DNA from: Streptomyces sp. MUM 178J
GTDB taxonomy: Bacteria; Actinomycetota; Actinomycetes; Streptomycetales; Streptomycetaceae
Assembly: GCF_022414575.1 (NCBI RefSeq)
Contig: NZ_JADWYQ010000020.1
Coordinates: 1 to 64,000, forward strand
Length of the DNA: 64,000 bases
Direction of reading: 5' to 3'
In this document: one piece after another, positions 49,930 through 59,014 of the stretch
How positions within the stretch are numbered: position 1 is the first letter of the stretch
Layout of the letters: every line of letters begins with the position of its first letter
Translations under genes and position numbers: made by a program
The notes under the pieces: generated by a model
The model's database searches: none
The model's input: the letters and a program-made list of their open reading frames with translations, nothing else
What the model was told of the DNA's origin: nothing

Positions 49930-52900
49930 AGAGCCGCAGGCGGTGGGCCACCGCCGCGGCCTCCCCGCGCCCCGAGACGCCCAGCTTGGCCAGGATGTTG
50001 GAGACATGGACGCTGGCCGTCTTGGGGGATATGTAGAGTTCCTCGGCTATCCGTCGGTTGCTGTGGCCGGCCGCGACCAGACGCAGCACGTCCCGCTCGC
50101 GCGGTGTCAGCCCCAGGGTCTCGGCCGATGTGCCGCCGTCCGCCGCGGGGGCGTCCCCCTCGGCCGCCGGCCCGGGACTCCGGGAGAGCGAGATGCGGGC
50201 GCGCTGGGCGAGCAGGGCGATGTCCTCGGCCAGCGGGCGGGCGCCCAGCCGCTGCGCGGTGTCCCACGCCCGGCGCAGCAGTCCGGCCGCCTCCTCGCGG
50301 GACGGTTCACCCGTGGCGGACGACTGGAGCAGTGCCTCGGCCCGGCGGCGGTGTACGGTCGCCAGCTCGTACGGGCGGTCCAGACCGTCGAAGGCGGCTG
50401 CCGTCTCGGCCCAGTCGGCCGCGGTGTCCTCACCGTCGGCGCGCGCCAGTTCGGCGCGGACCCAGCGTTCGTACGCCTGCCAGACGGGGGCGGAGGTGGC
50501 CAGTGCCTTGAGCGACATGCGGATCCGCTGCAGGGCCTCGGCCCGGTCCGCCTCCGCGGCGGGCAGGCCGCGGGCGTCGGCTTCCATGGTCGCGGCGGCG
50601 CGCAGCAGCGGCCAGGCGTAGCGCTGGGTGCCGGGCGGGAAGCCGGCGTCGACGGCGCTCTGGAACGCGGCGCGGCCGTCGAGGACCCGCCCTTCGGCCG
50701 CGGCGAGGCAGACCGCTATCTGGGCCAGCGGGATGGTGGACTGCGGCATGGAGCTGTGGGGCCCGAGATGCCCGCGGGCGGCGTCCAGATGCCCCGCGGC
50801 GGCGGTCAGGTCGCCGCGCGCCAGGGCGAGCTGGGCGAGCTTCACAAAGCCGTGTCCCCGGGGCATGGTGCTCTGTGCGGTGTGCAGGGCGCGCCGGCCC
50901 GCGGCGGCCGCCTCCTCCCAGTGCCCGAGCGACTGGTGGGACTCCGAGAGATTGCCGTGGATCCAGGCCTCGGTGTCCAGCAGGCCGTAGTGCCGGGACA
51001 GCTCGACGCCTCGCTGGAGGATCGCCACCGCTTCGTGCGAGCGGCCGATGCCTTCGAGCACGGACGGCAGATTGATGTGGGCGCGCCCCGTGGGCAGGGG
51101 GAGGCCGAGGGCGACGACCCGCTCCTTGACCGCGTACATCTCGGCCAGCCCGCCCTCGGTGTCGCCCGCGTCGACCATCAGGACGCCGAGGGTGAGGCGG
51201 GCGCGCAGCTCGATGTCCTCGTCGCCGACCATGTGCGCGTACTGCACGGCCTGCTCGGCGGCGGTCAGACTGGTCGGCCCGGGGTCGTGCAGCATGCCCC
51301 AGGCGGCGGCCTGGGCGAGGACCTCGGCATGGACTGCGGACGGAGGCAGCCCGCGGACCAGCTTCTGGGCGGTCGCCAGCTCCGCCCATCCGTCGCCGCG
51401 CCCGAGGGCGGAGACCAGCCGTGAGCGCTGGACGGAGAACCACGCCGCGCGCAGCGCATCGTCTTCCGCCTCGGCCAGCCGCTGGCCCCGCTTGGAGATC
51501 TTCAGCGCCCGCTCGCGCTCGCCGCAGAGCCGGCCCGCGACGGACGCCTCCGCCATCAGGTCCAGATACCGCAGCGGGGTGGTCGCCGGGTCGCCGCCGC
51601 ACGGGGGGTACACCTCCGTCTGGTCGACGGGGCGCAGCCGGCCGCGGACCTCTTCGGGTGCGCCGTCCCACAGCTCCATCGCACGCTCCAGCAGCCGCAG
51701 TTGCTCGGCGTGGGCGTGGCGCCGCCGTGCCTCGACGGCGGCTTCGAGGACGGCCGGCAGGGCCTTGGCGGCGTCATGGGCGTGGTACCAGTAGCTGGCG
51801 AGCCGCATGGCCCGCTCGTCCGCCCGGACCAGCGACGGATCGGCCTCCAGTGCCTCGGCGAGTCGGCGGTTGAGCCGGGAGCGCTCGCCGGGGAGCAGGT
51901 CGTCGCTGACGGCCTCGCGGGCCAGCGAGTGCCGGAAGCGGTAGCCGTCCCCCTCGGCGGCGGACTGGAGGATGTTCGCGCCGACGGCGACCCGCAGGGC
52001 CTCGATGACATCGTCCTCGGGCAGTCCCGCGACGGCGCAGAGCAGCCCATGCTCCACGGTGGAGCCGCCTTCGGCGACGACGCGGACGATGCGCTGGGCG
52101 GCCTCGGGGAGCGCCTCGACCCGGACGAGGAGGATGTCGCGGAGCGAGTCGGGCAGACCGCCGGGGCAGTCGTCCGCCAGGCTGCTCGCCAGCTCCTCGA
52201 CGAAGAAGGCATTGCCGTCGGAACGCTCGAAGACCCGGTCGACCAGGCTTTGTTCCGGTTCGGCGGCGAGGATGCCGGCGAGCTGGCGGCGGACCTCCGC
52301 CCTGGTGAATCGGGGCAGTTCGATGCGCTGGACGGTGCGCATCCGGTCGAGTTCGGCGAGGAACGGGCGCAGCGGGTGACGGCGGTGGACGTCGTCCGAG
52401 CGATAGGTGGCGATGACGACGAGCCGGCCGCGGCGCAGGGTGCGGAAGAGATAGGCGAGGAGGTGGCGGGTGGAGGCGTCCGCCCAGTGGATGTCCTCCA
52501 GGACGAGCAGGACCGTGCGGCGGGCGGCGACGCGCTCCAGAAGACGCGAGGTGAGCTCGAACAGGCGGGCCATGTCCTCTTCGTCCCGCCGGACGCCGTG
52601 GCGGCGGGGGGCCTCCCCCAGCTCCGGCAGCAGCCGGGCGAGCTCGCCCTCCTGGCCTGCGGCCGCCTCGGCGAGCTCCTCGGGGAGCCTGCGGTGCAGG
52701 GTGCGCAGGGCGGTGGAGAAGGGCGCGAACGGCAGCCCGTCGGCGCCGATCTCCACACAGCCGCCGACGGCCACTACGGCGTCGCGGCGGCAGGCGTCGG
52801 CGATCAGCTCCTCGACCAGGCGGGTCTTGCCGACCCCGGCCTCGCCTCCGAGCAGCAGCAGCTGCGGCTCGGCGGCGGAGCCCGCGGCCTCCGAGGCGTC

Positions 52901-52999
52901 CCCGGAGGCGCGGGTCAGCGCAGCGGCGAGCGCGGTCAGTTCGGCGGCGCGGCCGACGAACACCGGGCTGACAGACCTGTTTTCCACGTTGCCGAGCAT
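49820..52999 (-). CDS. Large AAA-LuxR (LAL) transcriptional regulator
   Basis: A 1059-residue LuxR regulator. The N-terminal ATPase has Walker A at 51-60 (GGEAGVGKTR) and Walker B VLLVLEDIHWAD; the middle is a long helical repeat (TPR-like) region; the C-terminal helix-turn-helix is TPRERDVLRLVAAGHSNRRIAEELYISPKTASVHVSNIL. Such regulators control antibiotic or sugar genes in Streptomyces, but its targets are unknown. ATG at 52999 is chosen from the domain edge; no clear ribosome binding site is seen and the open frame extends upstream. The final 30 residues are Gly/Ala/Pro-rich repeats that overlap the gene at 49681-49929. Confidence 0.88.
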   Translation of the reverse strand: MLGNVENRSVSPVFVGRAAELTALAAALTRASGDASEAAGSAAEPQLLLLGGEAGVGKTRLVEELIADACRRDAVVAVGGCVEIGADGLPFAPFSTALRTLHRRLPEELAEAAAGQEGELARLLPELGEAPRRHGVRRDEEDMARLFELTSRLLERVAARRTVLLVLEDIHWADASTRHLLAYLFRTLRRGRLVVIATYRSDDVHRRHPLRPFLAELDRMRTVQRIELPRFTRAEVRRQLAGILAAEPEQSLVDRVFERSDGNAFFVEELASSLADDCPGGLPDSLRDILLVRVEALPEAAQRIVRVVAEGGSTVEHGLLCAVAGLPEDDVIEALRVAVGANILQSAAEGDGYRFRHSLAREAVSDDLLPGERSRLNRRLAEALEADPSLVRADERAMRLASYWYHAHDAAKALPAVLEAAVEARRRHAHAEQLRLLERAMELWDGAPEEVRGRLRPVDQTEVYPPCGGDPATTPLRYLDLMAEASVAGRLCGERERALKISKRGQRLAEAEDDALRAAWFSVQRSRLVSALGRGDGWAELATAQKLVRGLPPSAVHAEVLAQAAAWGMLHDPGPTSLTAAEQAVQYAHMVGDEDIELRARLTLGVLMVDAGDTEGGLAEMYAVKERVVALGLPLPTGRAHINLPSVLEGIGRSHEAVAILQRGVELSRHYGLLDTEAWIHGNLSESHQSLGHWEEAAAAGRRALHTAQSTMPRGHGFVKLAQLALARGDLTAAAGHLDAARGHLGPHSSMPQSTIPLAQIAVCLAAAEGRVLDGRAAFQSAVDAGFPPGTQRYAWPLLRAAATMEADARGLPAAEADRAEALQRIRMSLKALATSAPVWQAYERWVRAELARADGEDTAADWAETAAAFDGLDRPYELATVHRRRAEALLQSSATGEPSREEAAGLLRRAWDTAQRLGARPLAEDIALLAQRARISLSRSPGPAAEGDAPAADGGTSAETLGLTPRERDVLRLVAAGHSNRRIAEELYISPKTASVHVSNILAKLGVSGRGEAAAVAHRLRLFTDEAAAARPQDGPAAGPGAGPVAGPGAGPAVRRGS
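49840..49887. repeat. 24-bp tandem repeat in the overlap of two convergent genes
   Basis: Two units starting CAGGACCCGCCCCCGGACCG at 49840 and 49864 that differ at the last base. They code on both strands: DPPPDRPQ on the forward strand and a Gly/Ala/Pro repeat on the reverse strand. Confidence 0.85.
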
Positions 53000-53138
53000 C
53001 GCACAAGGGTCTGACAGTGCACCGCGCACGTCCGCATGCACAACGGCGTCCGGGGCAGCCGACATGTCCGCACGCACGACGGCGCGCGGGTCAGGCGGCG
53101 GGTCGGCGCGCATGTCGGCGGGTCCGTCAGGCGGCCCG

Positions 53139-53321
53139 TCAGGCGGCCCGTACGAAGCTGCGGTTGTCGGGCGCCACCCGCCCCTCCCCCGCGTCTCCGG
53201 CACTTCCCCGCCCCCGCGCACGGGACATGCGGGCCTTCCGCGCCTGCCGGGCCAGCCGCTCGGCGTCGGCCTCCCGGATGAGCTGGTCGCGGCGGTGCCG
53301 GTGGAGTTCGTAGTCGAACAT
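53139..53321 (-). CDS. Small basic conserved protein
   Basis: A 60-residue protein starting MFDYELHRHRRDQLIREADAE, strongly charged and probably helical, ending in FVRAA. ATG at 53321 has AGGGGGA 8 nt upstream. Several Streptomyces genomes carry short proteins with the start MFDYEL and a similar charge pattern, from memory, which supports it being real. It lies upstream of the LuxR gene on the same strand, 139 nt away. Function unknown. Confidence 0.72.
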   Translation of the reverse strand: MFDYELHRHRRDQLIREADAERLARQARKARMSRARGRGSAGDAGEGRVAPDNRSFVRAA

Positions 53322-53523
53322 GGCGTATCCCCCTGGTGACGAGATCTGCGATCGGCTGCCACCGGTCTCGGTGACGCCTTCGACTCTCGTCGGGAAGGGG
53401 GGCGGGACGCATCGGGAAGGTGCCGGATTCCTACGCGGCGGGGGGCCTTAGGCGAGAACGGGGGAGGAGTGCGCGGGCCTAAGGCAGTGGCTTTCCCCCT
53501 CCGCTCCCCGCCCCTTCCCGGAA

Positions 53524-53541
53524 CTGGGGGCTCCGCCCCAG
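53524..53541. terminator. Hairpin in the 53322-53615 intergenic region
   Basis: CTGGGG...CCCCAG around GGCTCCG, 75 nt past the acetyltransferase stop on the reverse strand. The following ATCGCCGGCGGGGCTTGA belongs to the dispersed degenerate repeat also seen near 36490. Confidence 0.5.
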
Positions 53542-53615
53542 CCCCCCGCATCGCCTCGATCGCCGGCGGGGCTTGATTCGGCCCCGGTGCGCGGGGGGGC
53601 GGGGCGGCGCCCCGG

Positions 53616-54170
53616 TCAGGAGGGCCGCCCGCGCCACTCGTCCGCGAGCAGGGACCAGATCTCGATGTCCTGCCGCTCACCCCGGTACGCGTACTGCTGC
53701 CGCAGCACACCCTCGCGCGTCATCCCAAGGCGCTGGGCGACCTTGATGCTGGGCCGGTTGGCCGCGGAGACGTACCACTCCACGCGGTGGATGCCGCGTT
53801 CTTCGACGGCCCAGTCGATGAGGACGCGGGTCGCATGGGTGACGAGGCCGCGGCCCGTGGCGGACGGCTCCAGCCAGCAGCCCGCCTCGCACACGCCCTG
53901 GGCTGCGTCGAAGTTCGGGAACAGCACGCCGCCGACCAGCGTGCCGTCGAGCCATATGCCGTAGATCCGGCCGGTGTCCGCGGCCTGTTTGTCGGCGTAG
54001 CGCTGCAGGTGGGCCCGTGCGGAGTCGAGGTCGGTGACGACGTCGGGCAGTCCGACGTACCGGCCTATGTGCTCGCGTCCGCGGTCCATGTGGGCGAGGA
54101 ACTCCTCGGCCCGCCAGGGTTCCAGGGGACGCAACTGTGCCTGGTCGTCGCCGAGCGACACCGCGAACAT
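53616..54170 (-). CDS. GNAT N-acetyltransferase, RimJ/RimL-like
   Basis: A 184-residue GNAT of the ribosomal-protein acetyltransferase type. Marks: RPLEPWRAEEFLAHMDRG at the N-terminus, GIWLDGTLVGGVLF, EAGCWLEPSATGRGLVTHATRVLI (acetyl-CoA loop) and WYVSAANRPSIKVAQRLGMTREGVLRQ. The substrate is unknown, as many members have been recruited away from ribosomal proteins. ATG at 54170. It lies 18 nt after the MMPL gene stop, so it is probably co-transcribed. Confidence 0.9.
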   Translation of the reverse strand: MFAVSLGDDQAQLRPLEPWRAEEFLAHMDRGREHIGRYVGLPDVVTDLDSARAHLQRYADKQAADTGRIYGIWLDGTLVGGVLFPNFDAAQGVCEAGCWLEPSATGRGLVTHATRVLIDWAVEERGIHRVEWYVSAANRPSIKVAQRLGMTREGVLRQQYAYRGERQDIEIWSLLADEWRGRPS

Positions 54171-54188
54171 GCTTCTCCTCAGCCGGGG

Positions 54189-56399
54189 TTACTGCACGAG
54201 CTGGCCTTCTTCGCTCGCGCGCTGTCCCGGGATCTTCGCATGGCTGCCCGCGACGCAGTCCGGGGGCTCGATGCTGATCCTGGGCAGCCGGCGGTCGAGC
54301 CAGCGCGGCAGCCACCAGTTCGCGCCGCCGAGCATGTGCATCAGCGCGGGCACGAGCAGGGTGCGCAGCACGAAGGCGTCGAGTGCGACGGCCGCGGCGA
54401 GGGCGATGCCGAACATCGCGATGACCCGGTCGCCGCTGAGCACGAAGGCGAGGAAGACCGAGATCATGATCACGGCGGCGGAGTTGATCACACGGCTGGT
54501 CTCGGCGAGGCCGACCCGTACGGCCCGCCGGTTGTCGCCGGTCTCCAGCCACTCCTCGTACATCCGGCTGACCAGGAAGACCTGGTAGTCCATGGAGAGC
54601 CCGAAGAGCACGGAGACCATGATGACCGGCAGGAACGGTTCGATCGGCCCGGCCGCGCCCAGTCCGAGCAGCTCGCTGCCCCAGCCCCACTGGAAGATCG
54701 CGACGACGATGCCGAAGGAGGAGGCGACAGCGGCGATGTTCATCGCGGCTGCCTTGAGCGGGATGCCGATGGAGCGGAACGCGAGCAGCAGGAGCAGACA
54801 GCCCAGTGCGATGACGACGCCGATGAACAGCGGCAGCTTGCCGATGATGATCTCGGCGAAGTCGTCGTAGCTCGCGGTGAGGCCGCCGACGTACACGTCC
54901 AGGGAGGTGCCGTCCACGGCGTCGGGCAGCACATCGCCGCGCAGCCGGTCGACGAGGTCGCTGGTGGCCTTCGACTGGGGTGCGGAGTCGGGTATGACGG
55001 TGAGGACGGCGGTGTCGCCGCTGCCGTTGTAGGCGACCTGGCCGACCGACTCGACGCCCTGGGTGTCGCGCAGCGTGTCGGCGAGCTTGTCCATGGCGAC
55101 GTGGTCCCCGGCGCCGTCGAGGTCTCCGACGAGGGTCAGCGGCCCGTTGACGCCCGGCCCGAAGCCTTCGGCCAGCAGGTCGTACGCCTGTCGGGTGGTC
55201 GCGGAGGCCGGCTTGTTGCCCTGGTCGGAGGTGCCGAGGTGGAGCGAGAGCGTCGGCAGGGCGAGCACCGCCATGACGACGGCGGCGACGGCGCCGAGCA
55301 GCTTGGGGTGGCGCTCGACGAACGCGGACCAGCGGGCGGCGAAGCCGGTGGGCAGCTCGGGCTGCGGACCGTGCTCCGCGAGCTGGCGGCGCTCGCGGCG
55401 GCTGAGCGCCCGCATCCCGATGAACGACAGCAGAGCGGGCAGCAGCGTCACCGAGGCGGCGACCGTCAGCACGACGGTGAGCGAGGCGGCTATGGCGACG
55501 CCGTTGAGGAAGCCGAGCCGCAGGATGAGCATGCCGAGCAGGGCTATGCACACGGTGGCGCCGGCGAAGACCACGGCCCGGCCGGTGGTGGCGACGGCGT
55601 TGCGTGCCGCCTCCTCCACCGTGAGTCCGCGTTTGAGGCCCCTGCGGTGCCGGGTGACGATGAACAGCGCGTAGTCGATGCCGACGCCGAGGCCGACGAG
55701 CAGCCCGAGCATCGGTGCGAAGTCGGCGACCGTCATCACATGGCCGAGGAGCTGGATGCCCGCGTAGGCGGTGCCGACGGACACCAGGGCGGTGGCGATG
55801 GGCAGAGCGCTGGCGGCGAGCGAGCCGAAGGCGAGGAAGAGGACGACGGCGGCGACGGCGATGCCCACCATCTCGGCGGTGTGCCCGCCGGAGGACTCGG
55901 TCAGCGCGATGGCGCGGCCGCCCAGCTCGACCTGGATCCCGTCGCCCTCGGCGGCCTTCGCGGTGGCGACGACCGCCTCGGCCTGCTCCTTGGGGATGTC
56001 GTTGGCCTGGTCCTCGAAGGCGACCGTGGCGTATGCGGTGTGGCCGTCCGCGCTGACGCGGCCCTGGCCGTCGCTGCCGTACGGGCTGGTCACGGAGGCG
56101 ACGCCGGGGAGCTGCTCGACCTCTTCGAGCATCCCGGAGGCGCGCTCCTGCACGTCGGCGGCGCGCACGCTCCCGCTGTCGGTGTGCCAGACGATGGTGT
56201 CGCTGTCGCCGCCCGTGCCCGGGAAGCCCTCCTGCATCAGGGCCGAGGCGCGGCCCGACTCGGTGCCGGGAACGTTGTAGTCGTTCGAGTACGCGGATCC
56301 TGTGGCGCCCGCCGCTGCCGCGACGCCGACGAGGGCGAGCAGCCACAGCAGGACGGTGGCGAGTCGGTGCGAGATGCACCATCGGGCGATGGAGGCCAA
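54189..56399 (-). CDS. MMPL family RND transporter
   Basis: A 736-residue transporter with twelve predicted membrane helices in two halves, each with a large external loop: helix 1 (ATVLLWLLALVGVAAAAGATG), then GIDYALFIVTRHRRGL in the first half and LFGLSMDYQVFLVSRMYEEW in the second, the paired MMPL motifs. Relatives export lipids or hydrophobic compounds using the proton gradient. TTG at 56399 with GGGAG 8 nt upstream. It is the first gene of a two-gene unit with the acetyltransferase; no TetR neighbour is present. Confidence 0.93.
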   Translation of the reverse strand: MASIARWCISHRLATVLLWLLALVGVAAAAGATGSAYSNDYNVPGTESGRASALMQEGFPGTGGDSDTIVWHTDSGSVRAADVQERASGMLEEVEQLPGVASVTSPYGSDGQGRVSADGHTAYATVAFEDQANDIPKEQAEAVVATAKAAEGDGIQVELGGRAIALTESSGGHTAEMVGIAVAAVVLFLAFGSLAASALPIATALVSVGTAYAGIQLLGHVMTVADFAPMLGLLVGLGVGIDYALFIVTRHRRGLKRGLTVEEAARNAVATTGRAVVFAGATVCIALLGMLILRLGFLNGVAIAASLTVVLTVAASVTLLPALLSFIGMRALSRRERRQLAEHGPQPELPTGFAARWSAFVERHPKLLGAVAAVVMAVLALPTLSLHLGTSDQGNKPASATTRQAYDLLAEGFGPGVNGPLTLVGDLDGAGDHVAMDKLADTLRDTQGVESVGQVAYNGSGDTAVLTVIPDSAPQSKATSDLVDRLRGDVLPDAVDGTSLDVYVGGLTASYDDFAEIIIGKLPLFIGVVIALGCLLLLLAFRSIGIPLKAAAMNIAAVASSFGIVVAIFQWGWGSELLGLGAAGPIEPFLPVIMVSVLFGLSMDYQVFLVSRMYEEWLETGDNRRAVRVGLAETSRVINSAAVIMISVFLAFVLSGDRVIAMFGIALAAAVALDAFVLRTLLVPALMHMLGGANWWLPRWLDRRLPRISIEPPDCVAGSHAKIPGQRASEEGQLVQ

Positions 56400-56543
56400 A
56401 GGACTAGCTCCCTGGGTCGAATGGGGATCTTCACCAGGGAACAGCCTGGAAAGAACTCATGACCTACGGGAAGCCACTCTGGCAGCGATTAGTGATCCTT
56501 TGTCCGTTTCGTGGCGTTACTCACAAGGGGCTTCCGGAGGAAC

Positions 56544-58679
56544 TCAGCCGGAGACGCTGGGGCGGCCGTTCTCGATGTGCCCCATCAGGCGGCGGCGGAA
56601 GGGTTCCCCGCCCTCCACGGTGACCTCGACGTCGTACCAGCCGTGCGCGTCGGCGGCCGAGTGCACGATGCTGCGGCTGCGGCCCGGCTTGACGGTGATC
56701 CGCCGGGTCCAGTCGTCCAGGTCCGCGTCATCCACATAGCCCAGGGGGCGCACGGTGAAGGTGATCGGCGTCCGCCCTTCGTTGCGCAGTGTGACGTGGA
56801 GGTCACGATCGTGGTGGTCGACGCGTGAGGAGACCTCGGCGGGGCTGTGGACGCTGCCGGCGAACTCGCGGCGGAAGCCGTTCGGACCGATGACCGTGAA
56901 GCGGTAGGAGTCCCCGGTAAGGGGCACCCTCCATTGCGCCCTGCGCCGTACCTGCTTGTGCTGGGGGACGGCGAACTCGCCCGCGTACGGATAGAGCGCG
57001 AAGGGCACGGTCGAACGCCCGGCGTTGCTCAGCACGACGGTGAGGACACTGCCGCGGCCCTCGCGACCGTGGCCGCCGTCGCGGTCGCCGTCGCGGTCGA
57101 GCCTGCCGTCGGCGTCCGGCTGGTACGGCAGCGGGCGGGCGGGGCGTACGCCGGGCTCCTGGACCGGCATGTTCTGCACCGGCGGGGGCGACGGCCGCCA
57201 GCGCCCGGTGAACGGCGGGATCTGCGCGGGGCGGGCCACCTCCGGCTGCGGCCTGCCGCGCCGGAAGTCGAAGGCCGAGGTCAGGTCGCCGGTGACCGCC
57301 CGCCGCCATGGCGTGATGTTGGGCTCCTCGACACCGGTCCAGCGCTCCAGCAACCGGATCACCGAGGTGTGGTCGAACACCTCCGAGCAGACGTACCCGC
57401 CGACCGACCAGGGCGAGACGACCAGCATCGGCACCCGGATGCCCAGCCCCGTCGGCAGGCCCTGCCAGCGCTCGCCCTCGTGCCCCGCGGCCGGCACGGG
57501 AGGCGGGACGTGGTCGAAGAAGCCGTCGTTCTCGTCGTAGTTGATCAGCAGGACGGTGTGCCGCCACACCTCGGGGTGCGAGCCGAGGGCGTCGAGCACC
57601 TTGTAGACGAGGGACGCGGAGGCGACCGGCGAGGACGCGCCGGGGTGCTCGGAGTCGACGGCGGACGGCACCAGATAGGACACCTCGGGGAGCGTGCCCG
57701 CCGCCACGTCGGCGCGGAAGGCGTCGGCGAGCGTCCCGCTCTCCGCCCGGCGCAGCCCGCGTTCGAAAAGCGAGCGCTCATGGGGGTCGAGCGTGGCGAC
57801 CCCCTCCTCCAGGGCCTCCAGCAGCCGCCGGCGCTCGGCAGGGTCCTCGGCCGCCCGCACGGCGGCGTAGAAGGCCTCCATGTAGGTGAAGTCGCCGGCC
57901 CCGGCCAGCGCCTTGCGCGCGATCTTCTTGAAGACGGTGAAGAACTCGATGTTGTTGTCGGTGAAGTTCTCCCACTCCGTGTACGTCTTCCAGCTGCGCC
58001 CCGCGCGCTCCAGCCGCTCCGCGTACGTCGGCCAGGGATAGCCGGGATGGGTGTCCTCGTCGTACGCGGCGTTCGTCACCGCGCGGCTGCCGTCGGCCTC
58101 GTATCCGGTCCAGCCGCTCCACAGATGGTTGCGATTGGGGCTGGTGGAGGTGTGGGTGGAGGAGTGGTAGGCGTCGCAGATGGTGAACGTGTCGGCGAGT
58201 TCGTAGTGCAGCGGCAGATCACGCCGGTCGTAGTACGCCATGGTCGCGGCGGTCTTGGCGGACACCCAGCCGTCCATCCACCCGTCGCGCCACGCCCTGG
58301 CCCCGCCGCTCCAGGAGTGGTCGAGGTCTCCGATGTACTGGAGGTCCTTGTGCTGCGCCTCGGCGGCCTCGCGCACGGGGAACGGCAGCACGACGCCCCG
58401 GGGGCCCGGCTGCTCGAAGACCGGCTTCCCCGAGGGCAGCTCCACGGCGTTGCGGTCGGAGAATCCGCGGACTCCGCGGAGGGCGCCGAAGTAGTGATCG
58501 AAGGAACGGTTCTCCTGCATCAGGACCACCACATGGCGCACCGCGCGAAGGCCGCCCGCCGGGGGCTCGGCGGCCAGCGCGTCCCTCAGAGACGGAGGCA
58601 GCGCCGAGGCTGCGGCAGCCGCGCCCAGCGCGCCCGTGCCCAGTGTGAGCAGCCGCCGCCGTGACAGTTCCGTGGTCAA
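56544..58679 (-). CDS. Tat-exported phospholipase C (acid phosphatase superfamily)
   Basis: A 711-residue phosphocholine-specific-type phospholipase C. The twin-arginine signal is SRRRLLTLGTGALGAAAAAS; the catalytic start is VRHVVVLMQENRSFDHYFGALRGVRGFSD, with later NRNHLWSGWTGYE, LLINYDENDGFFDHVPPP and SPWSVGGYVCSEVFDHTSVIRLLERW. Two C-terminal DUF756-like domains follow (GPNGFRREFAGSVHSPAE near the end). An Asp/Arg/Gly repeat (DRDGDRDGGHGREG) separates them. TTG at 58679 with GGGAGG 5 nt upstream. It is exported folded and acts on membrane phospholipids. Confidence 0.93.
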   Translation of the reverse strand: MTTELSRRRLLTLGTGALGAAAAASALPPSLRDALAAEPPAGGLRAVRHVVVLMQENRSFDHYFGALRGVRGFSDRNAVELPSGKPVFEQPGPRGVVLPFPVREAAEAQHKDLQYIGDLDHSWSGGARAWRDGWMDGWVSAKTAATMAYYDRRDLPLHYELADTFTICDAYHSSTHTSTSPNRNHLWSGWTGYEADGSRAVTNAAYDEDTHPGYPWPTYAERLERAGRSWKTYTEWENFTDNNIEFFTVFKKIARKALAGAGDFTYMEAFYAAVRAAEDPAERRRLLEALEEGVATLDPHERSLFERGLRRAESGTLADAFRADVAAGTLPEVSYLVPSAVDSEHPGASSPVASASLVYKVLDALGSHPEVWRHTVLLINYDENDGFFDHVPPPVPAAGHEGERWQGLPTGLGIRVPMLVVSPWSVGGYVCSEVFDHTSVIRLLERWTGVEEPNITPWRRAVTGDLTSAFDFRRGRPQPEVARPAQIPPFTGRWRPSPPPVQNMPVQEPGVRPARPLPYQPDADGRLDRDGDRDGGHGREGRGSVLTVVLSNAGRSTVPFALYPYAGEFAVPQHKQVRRRAQWRVPLTGDSYRFTVIGPNGFRREFAGSVHSPAEVSSRVDHHDRDLHVTLRNEGRTPITFTVRPLGYVDDADLDDWTRRITVKPGRSRSIVHSAADAHGWYDVEVTVEGGEPFRRRLMGHIENGRPSVSG

Positions 58680-58823
58680 GAGAGCCTCCCGCTGAAAGGT
58701 GTTCCGGCGGGACGCTAGAGGGGCCGGATGTCCTGCGGAAGACCCGCGGACGGCGCATCGGTGAACGCCCACCGGCCCGCCCCAGGAGTCCAAGCCGGCG
58801 CCGCGGGCGATGCCCCGCGCAGG

Positions 58824-58934
58824 TCAGACCCCGGGACCCGCGGACGGGTGCGCGCGGTCGTCCGGCTGCACATCGAGCATGTCGATGGCGGCGGTGAGGC
58901 GTTCCTGCGCCACGAGGCGGGAGGAAGGAGGCAT
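58824..58934 (-). pseudogene. Possible remnant of a SAM-dependent methyltransferase N-terminus
   Basis: A 36-codon frame (MPPSSRLVAQERLTAAIDML, then DVQPDDRAHP) resembles the start of class I methyltransferases, where DVxPDDxVLEIGCGHG normally follows; here the glycine-rich SAM motif is lost and the frame stops. It lies in the otherwise empty 335-nt gap 58680-59014. By-eye similarity only. Confidence 0.4.
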
Positions 58935-59014
58935 GAGGCCATGGCGGCCCCTCGAACCTGTGTATTGGCCGATGTGCGACACCGTTGTCAGCGACGGCTG
59001 GCACGATGGCGGGT

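Noticed and set aside
49943-51424. A 493-codon forward frame opposite the LuxR gene
   Set aside because: No motif, composition of a frame shadow, and the reverse-strand protein is unmistakable.
53677-56382. A 901-codon reverse frame over the MMPL and acetyltransferase genes
   Set aside because: Highly Arg-rich translation without any family motif; a frame shadow of two clear genes.
58715-58942. A 75-codon reverse frame downstream of the methyltransferase-like remnant
   Set aside because: Cys/Ser/Pro-rich shadow frame; only the other reading frame resembles a known family.
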